From Sabellastarte sp. h YS-2021 (Eukaryota > Annelida > Polychaeta > Sabellida > Sabellidae): a stretch of 64,000 nt of DNA. This document shows positions 1-11,970 of the stretch, piece by piece; the stretch's first letter is position 1, and each line of letters starts with the position of its first letter. The stretch spans positions 150,064,881-150,128,880 of the forward strand of contig OZ024928.1 in NCBI GenBank assembly GCA_964017235.1, read 5' to 3'. A program made the position numbers and the translations under genes. Under the pieces are notes generated by a model, which searched no databases, was not told the DNA's origin, and was given only the letters and a program-made list of their open reading frames with translations.

Positions 1-1214
1 CTGAATGTCCATAAAACATCAGCATTGTGCATTTTATGGTCTACATTTCTTGAAAGAATTTGTGGGTATTTTTTCAGGGTAAAGTTTTTGTTGGTTCCAA
101 TGTACACCATGGAAAAGGCCCATCTGCCTATATGGCTTTGGTTGTATTTACATAGGCTACTTCATCCTACTTGTTGAGAAAATGTCAACATAAGTGACAG
201 ATGTTCAGAACCCAAGACCTAGTCTTACTATATACACATACATATATAAATAATACCAGTCACTGAGGCCTTGAAGCAGATGACAATGACTAATATATAT
301 GGACATGTATATTTATATCTAATATCTGAGCATATAATTACACATATATGCCTCAACAATTGCCTCTCTGTATATACTGCACACAGCTGCAGATATATGT
401 GCAAAAACACCTTCAATACTGTACGGCACCATGGTTTTTCTGGCATTTGAACTTAAATGGAGCACTTACAGACAGGTATCACAAACATGAGTGAAATGTT
501 TGAGCCATAAGTTTGTGGCGGGCCTTTTGAATGAATTTCTAACTCCCTGATTTTTGCATACAGGTGTGCATGCACACAGAGTACTTAAGCATTCCCTGGC
601 CCCTGCCCTTCAAGTTGACCTGTGAATGTTTTCTCTGATTACAAGTCTCACTGATCTCTACTGCTTTCATCCTCTACCAGAAGTTAGTGTCAATTAAGCA
701 TTGTCACAATATACATAGAACATATGAGGTCTCACTTTCAACTTTTTACAAGAGTTTGTTTTTTCCTAAATAATACACTGAACATTTCATCAATTATTGT
801 AGCTCTTTGCCAGAGAAATGGAATCTTACATATTGTAAAATGTAAGATGCTAGTTTTAAGTTAAATACACCAGAAACAAATACAGAATATCTGAGATCTG
901 TCATCACATTTCAGATATTGTAATCTGTGACAATTTGAAATGTAGATATACTAAAAACTTTACCATATTTCTAATTTAATCAGACTTTCTAACACTCAAT
1001 CTAAACACTGCTAGATTCAAATGCCCATTTAAGCCAAAAATCTATGTTGCAAAAAAACTTTATAAATAGAACCTCCACTTTTTACCTGCCAATAAAAGCA
1101 TTTCCTGATGGTAGGACACTGGTTTTACTTAAACATAAATCCTGGGTTCTTTTACTGTAAAGAGTCTACGGGACAAACATTATTTCTTTTTTCATAATAT
1201 ATATAGATACATAC
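1..1214 (-). other. Delta intron 4 (partial)
   Basis: The start of the intron after the DSL exon. I looked on the minus strand for a cysteine-rich EGF exon starting in phase 1 and found none, so this intron is longer than 1.2 kb. The sequence is AT-rich and unremarkable. Confidence 0.7.
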
Positions 1215-1472
1215 GCTTATCACAATATGTGCTCTGCCAGCCATCCAGACATACTTTCTCTCCATTTGGCCCACATGTGTAGTGCCCAAACTTATCGTCC
1301 CTCGCCTTACAGTGGTCAGCGCACTGGGGCCCGTAGTAGTTGGCATCACAGACCACCCTATAACTGTACTGCAGTTGTGTGCTGTTATTAATATCGCTGT
1401 CTGTGTGCCAAGTCTCACCCACTTCCACTGACCGCTGAGTGGCCAGTCTACTGATCAGCTCATGCGAACTGC
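1215..1472 (-). CDS. Delta: Delta exon 4: DSL domain
   Basis: A 258-bp exon, phase 1 in and phase 1 out. The acceptor is TTGTACAG|GCAGTT and the donor ATAAGC|GTATGT. The product begins SSHELISRLATQRSVEVGE and continues into a DSL domain with the motifs YRVVCDANYYGPQC, CKARDDKFGHYTC and EKVCLDGWQSTYC. All six DSL cysteines are present, as is the aromatic patch (NYYG, FGHY) used for Notch binding in known ligands. The first EGF repeat would follow in the next exon, which is not in the window. Confidence 0.94.
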
Positions 1473-4400
1473 CTGTACAATGCACAGTAATGTATAAAAG
1501 ACAAAGTTTTAATGCTATTTTACATGGCTGAACCCTTCAATATCAAGGGAACCAGAGAAAAGATTTTCAAATAACATTGTAAATTTCAGGATGTTATCAG
1601 AACATCAATGTTTCCATGCAAAGACTCAATTAAATCAAAATCCTAAATGACTTTTGGATGATGTAAGAAAGATACTGCTATTGGACTGTCACGGAAATCT
1701 CTATCAATACAGTTTTACTGACACTGAAATGTTATCAAAACTGCTATTGGATAAAAATGATATAGTAAGGTTAATATACCCTTTAATTTTGAATTTACAT
1801 AAAAAGGTAGTGTGTTGGTGCTTCTGTTAGTATAAGTAATTGTACAATACATAGATGTAATACATGTCTCTCTTATTTTTCTCAAACATAAAACCCAGGC
1901 TTTCATGTGACATAAGTCATCTGCTAAATCATACTTAAAGTAATGACAATTCATGCTTCACATCAACCTTATCATTCTTAGCAGTCCTCTTACATTTATC
2001 TGAACCATGTGAAGCACAAGCAATACCTTTTCACATATAATCAACAGTTTTAATTGATCAAATGTATCAGACTCTTCGCATTTAAAACTTGTTGAATTGG
2101 CCCCTCTTCTCACAACACGTGTAAATATAACTTCATTAGGTTGTTATTTTGGCCTGTGCATACTTGTTAGTTCAAGATAAACCCTGGATATTTTGTTCTG
2201 TCCCACATGCTATGTTCCCACAGGTCACATGATTCTGTACTTAAAACTTGTCCATCAATTAAACCTTAAAAACTGTTACACCTTCGCCAAAGTGAAGTAT
2301 TCTACCTTAACACCCTATCCACATGAAAAATAATATCAAAATAGAACTTCCAGATCCCAAGAAAGAAGGTGTGTCACATAACACACAGCTCAAACTGACT
2401 TTTTATATTTACACAATACTTTTTAAAGCCCATGATTTACTTTATCACTTTATGCAAATACCCAACTCCAGGAACAGTCGCCAAGAAGTTATAACTACCA
2501 AAAATATTTGAGAAAAAGTCCACGGGGAGTTAACATCAAGATCTGGACATTTTTGTACTGCATCTGAGCAACTACTCTGACAAAATGGATGATGTACAAT
2601 TAATTCCGTACTTTTACAGTACAAGAGATTTTATCATTCAGTGTCTTGATTTTTTATCATAGTAAGTTTTTTTCTGTGTAAATCCTACAAAATTAAAAGA
2701 CCTTTAATTAAAGGTAATACTTTATTTTCAGTTAGTGTCAGCAAGAGTTCAAACTGACTCAGTTGTCCTCTATTTATGTTCACTGTGTGCATGTTGTGAA
2801 AAACAAGGAGATTTGGTTAAACCCAGTGCAAAGTACCCAGAAAAAGCATAGAGTGCTTATTCAAATTTGTTATTTCTGGGAGGGTCCTATCACTGTGGGA
2901 ACCAAAATACCTGATTGTTTTCTTTATGAAATTATCAGCTCCTTATCACCCAGTATTTCTTCATGGGAAATACTTTGAGGCTACAGTGGTCAAATGGACT
3001 GGGGAGAAACATGGAATATATGTACTGAAACATGTTACCTCTGTCCTACAAACTTACTTTTTACAGACATATTCCAGTGCAGATTAAGATGACTGTATTG
3101 TAAGATCATATACTTATCACACAAGTGTTGTATAAAACAAGTCGTTTCCAGACTCTTTCTTGTAGTTGGGGCACTTTTTGAGAGTTTATTTTGCTGCTGA
3201 TCCCCGCTCAGTACAAATATCTTATCTCAGGTTTGGCAGGAAAGAAAATGCAAGCTTACTGCTCATCCTACTCAACACTTACAGTTAACTCACAATGAAT
3301 AGTTTCTTGTTTACCTGCTGGACCTTATCTGATACTTGGATAAGCCAGTAATCCACCAAGATTAAGAATTTCATTAACTCACTGCCAAAACTTATTCAGG
3401 ATGTGAGTCCAATACTTTTAGTGCAATATATTAAATACAAATTCCTTAATATACGTTCCCACTTCCCAGTGTTTAGATTTATTCCTGGCCATTAGTATTT
3501 TCACAGGCAGCTCTAGATATTCTACACCTATGAAAATGAAGTAGTGAATTCTAAAAGTTGCAAAAGTTAGTTTAAGTCCTTGCTGTGTACATGTATGTGT
3601 CATAAGGGGGGTTTAAATTTCATCTCACTGCAAGTCATCCATGGGTAAATTCCATTACTTTGCAGGAATCTCTGTCATTTCTGGTATAAAACAATGGTCT
3701 GAATTCAGGACAAATAGGGACAAATGCCTAATATAGTTAACTGTACCTCAATAAGTCACTTCATAAAGAGAAAGTTTTCAGTCAAGTTCTGCATGGATTT
3801 GGGTAATACTCAACACAAAAGTCTGGTGTTTCTGGTACTGCTGGCTTATTGTTTCATTTTTCTAGCTGGCTTTCATTGCAAAGAAAGTCTTATATTAGTG
3901 CACAATGGATGTACTTTTTCAAAGATAGTACAGATGTCGAGAGGATGAGAAAACAACAGTGCTTTCTTCCCCTACAATGCAACAGATGAGAAGTTCCTTT
4001 TATTTCAGGGTCAGATTTCAACAGGTATTTTCTATGTCACCAGTTTTGTTCAGAGGAGAAAGCCGAAGACATAAAATGCTCAATAATATGTGCTGCACCA
4101 TATTGTGTGAGACCCATATATTTACTGCTAGTATATTCAATGAATAGCAATAACAGGTTCTCTGATTTCAAAATGGTGTTGATAAGTACATCTGTACTAG
4201 ACTAATTTCATCTGTGAAACACATGAATCTATCACCACTATAATAAAGCTGATGAAACAGGGGAAATAATTGGCTGGAGCTTGGGTTTATAAGTGTTTGT
4301 CTGCCATACTTCACAGCTCTGAACTGGAGTACATGTATAATACTTAGGATGCCATTTAGCACTGAGTAATGTGGCCCAAATGATGCTATGGTGAGATTAT

Positions 4401-7400
4401 AAGTTTTTAACTTTCCAATGCATAAAGCTCAACTATAGATAGCCTGCCATATGTTACTAATATGGTTTGATTGTGAGAATCTTGTTTATAAAAAATACAT
4501 GCTGAAACAGGACTCTAAGCACTGTATGTTCAGTGACAACTGTCATTCCACCATTTCCCACATACTTTCACTTGAGTTAATCATGCAAAATGCAGGTGTT
4601 TTCTCATTAACTCTCATTTGATCAAATACTCAAGGTATTCAGACGTGATTTTCTGAAACAAAATCCAATAATTCCTAGTAATTATCACGATTTCATCAGT
4701 GTTACAGCTATCTCCATCATTTTCCCTTACAAGCTCATAATCTCCAGTGGGAGGGGGAAAGGGCGTGTAATATAAAGATGTTAAACTCCTATTCATTGCA
4801 ACTTCCCTAGCACTACAGTGAGTTATTGAGATGAACAGCAAATCCTGGGACATTTAGACATGACACTTGTTCAATTTCTACAAGATAAAATCACTTCTAT
4901 GTTAGCTTTTTTACCTTGAATGGGATCACTGTTACTAAGGTCGTGCCATGCTTCAATTATAAGTGTGAAGGTCCCCTGAAAAACACAAAACATTGAGTGA
5001 ATAAAATTTATGCTTGAAATGCAAAGCAACGGAAATAGTAAACAAAAGCTACCTAAATCAATAAGTATTGGTTTGACCCATTAAATACAGGACATAGCTT
5101 CGATAACAAATCATGTCCTTCATAATTTGACCTGTGTTGTAACATGAGTCTAGCTGATATTGAAAACAAAAGGAAAATGTTGAATAATATTTTGTAACAT
5201 TATGTTCCAAAGGACATTGGCTCATGATTGTACTGAGGAGTTCCAAGAAAGTATATTTATGTTTACAATTTCATTTTTAACTTCTTTGATAACAGTATAG
5301 TAATTAAATAAGTTAGTATTACTATCACATTGTCAATGTAACATCAGTGTAGTAAATCTCTACCCCTTTTACTGAATACCACAGGTAGTTTTCAATGGGA
5401 ACTTTGTGATAGTTTCATTCAAAGAAATTCAAAATATAGGATGTTTGGTGAAAAAAAAATTTACCTTTTCACACCTAAATAAAGCAGTGTGTAGAAATGA
5501 AATGTCTTAGTTACATCAATGATAGATATTTTATTGCACTAGGAAAGAGGGGAAACAGAAAAAAAGTTTGGCACATTCTAAATGATTCACAATAATCCCT
5601 TCTTTTAACAGATATAATGAATACTCTCTGACCATCTGTCGTTTTACCCACAAAACACTCCACATACACACTCAGTAAAAAAACCAGGCACAGTATACAG
5701 AAAATGTCACTGGAAGTTTTTTTTTCCCAGGACATTACATTCAGATGAGCTGTTGCATAAAGGTACACACAAATTGAAGGGTAGGCAAGTGCACCTTCTT
5801 TGTAAATGAGATGTTTTCTTACTACATAAAACTACCCCATTAAGTCTGTCATACCACAAACCCCTCTCCCCCTTTTTGACAAATCTATCCCCACACATGG
5901 AAAGGGCGGACGACTAGATTAAACATTAATTTAACATTATCTCATATTTTATATCTACACAGGTACTGCTAAACATCATATTGGTAAACTCTGTAAGATC
6001 ATCAAAAATTTAGTTTTTCATATGATATCACCAACTCCACTGATGTTGGTTTCTCACCCAACTCATTCCAGCAGCTCCACCATTTTTCCCACTTTACCAA
6101 CCAATACCAACAGCTTAAAGTAACAGCTACTGTAGTTATTTTTTGGCTCCAGTTGATGATTATTGACCTTGACAATGGTAATGTATTTGACAAAATAGTG
6201 AAATGACCAGTAATATTGATTGAGTATTGTTTTGATAACATTTCATGGTGAGAATATTAATCATGGTGTAATAAAAGTATGTTAAGAGTCTACTGATGCT
6301 CAGTTACAAATGTAGAGGTCAAGTAGAAATATTCTATTGTAAAATGAGCTATCACTTTTAAACCCCCGATACTAGCATTCTTATATATTCAATGAAGCCA
6401 AATTTGATGACAAAGTCCTAACTGCACATGTAGTTTTTAACAAGTGCAGCTGACAATACAGAGTCTAAAGCACACACACACACACACACACACATACTGC
6501 AAATCTCACAGAGTGACACACTTCAAGATTGATTATTTTCTCCCCGTTTTGCTAAAACCTATCAATGTTCAGTTTCATTTTACGTCATTTTTATTTTTCT
6601 GCATATTTGATGTCAATATGCTGGGCAATCATCCCTGTCAGTCTGCATAATGCCCCCCTCCCCCCCCCCTCCCCCCCAGTTAAAATAGAAAAGTACTATT
6701 ATCCTGCCTGAAACTGTACTCAATACAGAATAGAGGTATTGTATTACTGCTGCACCAGCCAACAGATTGCACATTCTATGCAATTAGTATCATGTCCCTG
6801 TTAAACAGGTTGAAATATTTCTAAAATACTGTCAGCTAAAAGCATGATTAAAACCAGTATTGTATCGATTGATCCTTCACAACCCAATCTAATCAACTGA
6901 TCTTGTGATTCAATATACTATTAATTGTTCCTAAAACAAGACTACTGCTAGTGTAAATGGATCACTTTGTACATATGACTCCTTTTATTGAAATGTTTCA
7001 GGCTTAAATGTAAATTACCCCTTATCACCACCTTTTATCCTATCACAAGCATTTTTGAGAAACTTTTGGTCTCTTAGACCTTTTGGCATTGCCTTCTAGA
7101 AAATTTCTTACTTAACAACTGCAGTAAAACTGGAAGTAGAGAATTTGCACAAATATCAACAGTCAATACTCACAGGCCAAGCAAAGCTAAACTTGAGTGG
7201 ACTGATGTTGAATTTCTCATTATTTACGGTATCCGATAAGGTGAATGAATTCTCAGCTATCACAGGTGTTGTAAAACTTCCAAAGGTACAAGTACTATCC
7301 GTGGTGATATGCGACTGGTATTGCTTGAGGCAGATTTTGAAAAATGTACGGCACACTGATGTACAAACTCCACTGTGATCTTTTACTCCATCACAACAAT

Positions 7401-8028
7401 TCTTCTCCGCATTTAATCCATTGTGATTAATGAATGAATTTAGCTTCAACTCAAAAGCTCCAGATCCAAGTACCTGGAAAAAATAGAGAAGGCATGAGTT
7501 GAAGATATAAACAGGATTGTTCCAACCATTTCTCATCTGAACTAACACTGTACAACATAAGCTTTTACACATTACTGATAATAATATGTTCCTGAGTTTT
7601 ATCAGTGACTGTTGGAACTGTAATATACATACATTATTTGAAATTTTTCAAAGTTTACTTGGTAGTATCAGAACATACTGAAATACTTCGTTATGGGATT
7701 ATTTACAGTTTCAAAACATAGAAAATGCCTTTCAGATCACTTATAAATCACATAAATTATTGCTGGTAATTAAACAAATAAGCTGTCACAACTATCACAA
7801 ATCATCAGTGTAATTAATTTTGTTCACTTATATATCAAACATTGTTAAAATATCACACAACGTTACATGCAGTTTATTCATCTTTTAACAGAAACCAGGG
7901 AACACTGAAATTACATTTTTTTCATGTCTGGTTAGGCTATACTACCTTTGAGATAAATAAGCATTTACCTGGTAAGGACACATGAGCAATGGTATCCACA
8001 ATAGTCCCAATAACTGCACAGGACCCAT
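1215..8028 (-). CDS. Delta: Delta-type Notch ligand, N-terminal part (4 exons, gene continues off left edge)
   Basis: Join of exons 7969-8028, 7174-7473, 4915-4975 and 1215-1472 on the minus strand, about 226 codons. The predicted protein starts with a signal peptide, then the MNNL (Notch ligand N-terminal) domain and a DSL domain with six cysteines. Known family role: a single-pass membrane ligand that binds Notch EGF repeats on a neighbouring cell through MNNL and DSL, triggering Notch cleavage. Delta rather than Jagged is favoured by FELKLNSF, ISRLATQRSVEVGE and the short MNNL-DSL linker, which resemble vertebrate DLL1/DLL4. Splice phases are 0, 0, 1 and 1 and agree at every junction; all donors are GT and all acceptors AG. 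The EGF repeats, transmembrane segment and cytoplasmic tail are missing because the window ends inside the intron after the DSL exon. No stop or frameshift is seen, so the locus looks intact. Confidence 0.93.
1473..4914 (-). other. Delta intron 3
   Basis: A 3.4-kb intron between the last MNNL exon and the DSL exon. No further exon, SINE or tandem array was recognised. It could hold enhancers, but none can be named from sequence alone. Confidence 0.75.
4915..4975 (-). CDS. Delta: Delta exon 3: end of MNNL
   Basis: A 61-bp exon coding GTFTLIIEAWHDLSNSDPIQ plus one base. The acceptor is GTTTTTCAG|GGG and the donor CAAG|GTAAAA. Known Delta proteins read GTFxLIIEAxH at this point, directly after FxWP, which confirms the join to exon 2. 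It ends in phase 1, matching the two-base start of the DSL exon. No ATG-initiated frame marks it; it is recognised from homology and splice sites. Confidence 0.9.
6471..6494. repeat. (AC)12 microsatellite
   Basis: Twelve uninterrupted CA dinucleotides inside Delta intron 2. Likely length-polymorphic. Confidence 0.97.
6653..6677. repeat. C-rich low-complexity tract
   Basis: Runs of C broken by two T residues, in Delta intron 2. On the minus (transcribed-sense) strand it is G-rich. Confidence 0.95.
7174..7473 (-). CDS. Delta: Delta exon 2: MNNL domain
   Basis: Exactly 100 codons, phase 0 at both ends. The acceptor is TTTTTTCCAG|GTACTT and the donor CCT|GTGAGT. The product carries the landmarks of the Notch-ligand N-terminal C2-like domain: FELKLNSF near the start, NCCDG, the CRTFFKICLKQYQ block, CTFGSFTTPVI, and FSFAWP at the end. 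Cysteines sit at the family positions. This domain contacts Notch and also has C2-type lipid-binding ability in known ligands. Confidence 0.93.
7474..7968 (-). other. Delta intron 1
   Basis: A 495-bp phase 0 intron with a clear donor (GTAAAT) and a pyrimidine-rich acceptor (TATTTTTTCCAG). It is short compared with introns 2 and 3. Confidence 0.85.
7969..8028 (-). CDS. Delta: Delta exon 1: signal peptide
   Basis: Twenty codons beginning MGPVQLLGLLWIPLL, a typical short hydrophobic secretory signal. The start is fixed by an in-frame TAG three codons upstream (8037-8035) and a good context (GCC ATG G). The donor is CAG|GTAAAT, phase 0. Joining to the next exon places VLGSGAFELKL directly after the signal, where the mature N-terminus of Delta ligands begins. 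Confidence 0.9.
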
Positions 8029-8125
8029 GGCTCGCTAAGAGATGGGATGTTGGGGTGAAACTACATATCCAAACATGAGTAAACAGGATGAAGTTTAGGT
8101 GTACAACTGTAGTAATATACAGCAC

Positions 8126-8133
8126 TATATATT
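8126..8133 (-). promoter_or_regulatory. Possible TATA box of Delta
   Basis: On the minus strand the sequence reads GAATATATAGTG about 100 bp upstream of the Delta start codon, at a sensible distance for a short 5' UTR. TATATA words are common in this AT-rich DNA, so this is only a candidate. Confidence 0.3.
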
Positions 8134-8264
8134 CACTCCCCCTTTTTCAATGAGTAGGCAGTTGTAAGTGTGTATTATTCACGGTTTGCCTGTCAATAAA
8201 GCAAGCACACACTCTCTCAGTTGCTGTTTTCACAAGATATGCTCATCAAACGAGGCCAGGGCAC

Positions 8265-8291
8265 CACGTGACTACTCCAGGCTCCGCCCAC
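8265..8291. promoter_or_regulatory. E-box and GC-box cluster upstream of Delta
   Basis: A palindromic CACGTG E-box at 8265-8270, followed about 10 bp later by GCTCCGCCCA, a GC-box-like motif. They lie about 240 bp upstream of the Delta ATG in a locally GC-richer stretch. bHLH proteins regulate Delta genes in many animals, but CACGTG can bind several bHLH classes; its use here is inferred. Confidence 0.3.
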
Positions 8292-8977
8292 TTCTCTACT
8301 CGATTTGATCAGGTTTCAAGACCCCTGGATAGATATATCGACAAGAATTAATAATATTAACAACAGTCAGCTTTTGTAAATATTCAAAGTCATTATACTT
8401 TCACAGAAAATATACAGTTAATGAGAGTATCAAAACAAACCTACATAATTAAAGATAACATTTGATGATATTCATACAAATAGTATTTGTTTTATCTGTA
8501 TTTATATCCAAAATACAATACCTATTAACCCCCTTTTCTTTCTTATGTACCACTTCAAAAGGCTGTTCACAGCTCTAAAACTATTTTAGAAAACTATAAT
8601 TTCTATCCTGTTTAATGCACCATATATTTTTCTCAAATGTTGAACTTTATTTTTTTCCAGAACCAATTCACACTTTTCATTGATAGTTTACTACAAGTAG
8701 TAAGTTCCATTCGTGAACGCGACCCTTTCACAGTGAAGAAGTTTAAGCATCTGAGACTGGTCGCGTGCCAGCCCTACCTTTTTATATAACCTCCCAGCTG
8801 CTTTTGCAGATCTGCCGGGCAAATGCATTCAGCTTTAAATAATGAAAAGCTTTCTTCTTGAGAGGGCGCGCGCAAACAAATGGCATATGGCAGCCCCCAA
8901 AATCAGTCTATTTTCTCTATAAAGTCTCTAGTACGTGGTCAAAATGTATGTACATAGCCAACCCCACCCCTCCCCAT

Positions 8978-8998
8978 TTTTTGCCCCGAGGGCAAAAA
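8978..8998. repeat. Perfect 9-bp hairpin
   Basis: TTTTTGCCC and GGGCAAAAA form a perfect 9-bp stem around the loop CGA. It lies about 950 bp upstream of the Delta start codon. Confidence 0.85.
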
Positions 8999-9444
8999 CC
9001 AGACACACTTTATGTTAATTAAACTACCTAGCTATTTTTCCCATATATTAGGAGCAATTTTGCATTTAACTTTTGAAGAGGGAATCCCTTTAGATTTATG
9101 ATGGCATCAATCTTTTAAAACATTTTGGCGAGGATTCTTCATCTGGTGTCATGGATTAAGATGACCTCAAAGTTTTTTCCCTTTCAAAAAATACGGAAAT
9201 TCCACGTGCTATGAATGATATAATGAATGCAATTTATACTTGTGTCTTAATACTTATATTTTGACTAAATATCTCATACTGATTTTCTTGAAGACTGAAC
9301 ATGTAAGGAAGTATATACTGGGGGATTTAAGTTGTTTGAGTTATACTCATTGAGAACACAGAACACGTTTCAATATGAAGTGTGGTATCATTTAATGGAT
9401 ATGATATATTATACCTTATTAATGTAAATGACAGATAATGCTAC

Positions 9445-9474
9445 ATCTCTGACAAAAAAAAAGATGTCAGAGAT
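9445..9474. repeat. 10-bp hairpin with A-rich loop
   Basis: ATCTCTGACA and TGTCAGAGAT flank an A-rich loop of about 10 bases, giving a perfect 10-bp stem. No flanking element ends were recognised. Confidence 0.8.
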
Positions 9475-11109
9475 ATCCAGGTAAATGCATTCTTAGAAGA
9501 AGGAAGATAAACAACCACACATGTTAGAATTAAAATAGAAAGACTTCAATGGGTATGCTCTATTTTGGCATATGGTTCTTGTTTATGACCAATTAAAGAT
9601 TATAGTAAACAATATAATTATCACAGATTTAAGTGCTTTCCTATTGTATTTACAACAGCTCATTTTATCGTGATATTATGGAGTACATAGTGAGTCAATG
9701 ATATGCTAAAATGGCGTATGAATTGTTCCATTTCGACAATTAACCTATTTTTTCTCTATTTTGTGTGGAAAACACGACGCAAAGGTGTATGAACTGTTAT
9801 ATACAAGTCACTTATCAGGTCTCTTAAGAGCAATTTCAAGCAAACTATAGATTTGCCTCTTAGCATATTTTACTCATTCACAAAAGCTTACAATAACTAC
9901 CCCCTACTCAAACAGGCCAACTAAATACGAGGAATTTACTACAAAACAAATTAACAGACTCTAAAGCCACTTCAGTCCAACAAAAACTTAATTTGGCGGG
10001 AAAATTTGTCGCGTGCCATATCCATACAAGTGTCAGACTTATGATAAAACATCCCTTTGTGTATAGATATGTTCAAAACGTTTTTGATAAATAAACAAGA
10101 ACCATGTACATATGTGCCCCCTCTGCCATTGAAACTTATGTTCAGGTGAAAACCCGAAATGTTCATTTATTACATTCTCAAAAAGAAATTTTGAAGTGCG
10201 CGGGTAAAAACCTGTGACAGCTTTCACAAATATATGTCCTTTTTCAGACATATAAGTATCCATTCTATTATGTTTCTTCCACATGAGCTGAAGGGTTTGA
10301 CATACACTTACATCACGCGACAGGCATTTTTTCCCCATTTTGTTTATTCATCTGCTCATAGTGTCCCCTTGTTACCACATCTGTCTACACTCTTCACATA
10401 TCTAGCACTAAACTATAATGCTTTCCAAATATTCAATGTGCTGAGAATTTGCTTGGGATTTGTATTTGCTGATAATGAATTGATAGGTAAACTAACAAAT
10501 ATTAGTGGGGTTGAGGGTTTCCATAGAATTTTGTGTTTTGTGTATGAGGCTCATTTCTCAAATACAATATCAATAGTAGGCCGAATAATAAAGAAGTTTA
10601 CAAAGCTGAAAAGAACAGGATACCAGCCTGACGCAGATAAAGTTCCAGAAGTAAGCTGGTACCCGAATATTCAAAATCATTGATTCACTTTTGTGTCCAG
10701 TTTAATGCACAGTGAAAACATCTCTTGAGTAGTGTCGAAGAAGTTTATGTTGCATATGACAGACTGGAACCAACTGATAGAAACAATTGATAATTGATAC
10801 AAAATAAAGACTGCTGAAGCCTCTCGGATTATCTATCACTGACGAAGTCATGGTAACCAGTAAATGAAGCGTATAAAATGTTTTAAATTATCTGCTAAAA
10901 ATTGCTAAAAGTTGTGACCTACGAATTTACAAGTACATATGAGACACTCAGAAATATTTCTGAAGGACCATGTCATGAAAGGGTTTCTCTTCACCATCCA
11001 AAATGAGGCACGTGACCCTATTCAACTGTACATCATCCCGAAAGTGAGATTAGTGAAACTGAATATATTTGCACTATCTCCACGCTATGCTGTGAGATGT
11101 GAGGATACC

Positions 11110-11174
11110 ATGCAACTCATCCTCCTAGGTGTTCTTCTGACCAGCCAGCAGACATACGCTGTTGTTGTGATAAG
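11110..11174 (+). CDS. Candidate signal-peptide first exon
   Basis: From the ATG at 11110 (context TACC ATG C) the frame reads MQLILLGVLLTSQQTYAVVVI and meets a donor-like AAG|GTAATC. The short basic-free start, leucine-rich core and TYA end resemble a secretory signal with a cleavage site. It lies on the same strand as, and upstream of, the unidentified three-exon gene. Its phase (2 bases over) does not match the first recognised exon of that gene at 19416, so at least one more exon would be needed. It may equally be a chance frame. Confidence 0.2.
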
Positions 11175-11934
11175 GTAATCTCATGTTATCTTACAAATTA
11201 GGTGCAAATTAGAAAGGCATGATGAGACTTTTAGATCTTTCCTGGTAATAAGGAAACCATGCTCACAGGTGGTACAGATCGTTGTAACTTTTAGGAGGAT
11301 ATAGAGCCACCTTTGCATGTGTGTAATGCAACAAATATTCCCCTGTATCAGAGATTAGGGAAAACCACAGTGTTGAGAAATTAATTGGTTATCAAGGATC
11401 CCAGCTTTTCCAGGAAATGAAGACAAGAAAAGCTGCATTTTAGTCTGATTATTTACCACACAAAACATATCCTCTAAATCTGCTCTTCCTGACATAAATC
11501 TGCCCCTTCGTGTGCTTCAAACCATATCAAATTTACTTTAACTTTGTGAAGTAACAGAACCAAATATTAGACACAACCCCAGTGACTTCTTCCTTTGGTA
11601 AAGATAAACGAAAACCTTATATTCCTTTAACTTATTGGAACCTGTGCAGACTTTAAAACACAATGTTTTACCTAAGAATATGTTTGAGATTATATCACAC
11701 CTTAACTCTTGTTCAAAGATTTTACGTAAAGAGTATTAACTAAAGCTAGGCAGTGATAAATTGAAACCTGTTTCACACTTGCAGGTTGTGCAGCCTTTCT
11801 TCTTAATCTCAAAGACCATTAATAATAATTAAATTACATTTGAGATACTTTACCAAGTATCAACACAGGCCAAAGTAATCAGAGTGGGGTTAAATGATTG
11901 CGGAGTTATCATCTAATTAGGGAGAGCCTTTGAT

Positions 11935-11970
11935 CCATGGGATGTCCTGATCAGGACACATCCCACATGG
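11935..11970. repeat. Long imperfect palindrome
   Basis: Centred on the perfect 12-bp palindrome TCCTGATCAGGA, flanked by TGGGATG and CATCCCA with a 2-base bulge, and bounded by CCATGG and ACATGG. Could be a mobile-element end or a protein-binding palindrome; no family was recognised. Confidence 0.75.

Larger units (their letters stand above)
4976..7173 (-). other. Delta intron 2
   Basis: A 2.2-kb phase 0 intron. It contains an (AC)12 microsatellite and a C-rich tract (listed separately). Nothing else was recognised. Confidence 0.75.

Noticed and set aside
228..446. 72-codon minus-strand frame downstream of the DSL exon
   Set aside because: No EGF cysteine pattern and no phase 1 acceptor, so it is not the next Delta exon.
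10039..10683. Overlapping 99- and 149-codon frames on opposite strands
   Set aside because: No domain, no splice support, and composition typical of AT-rich non-coding DNA; the length alone is not evidence.
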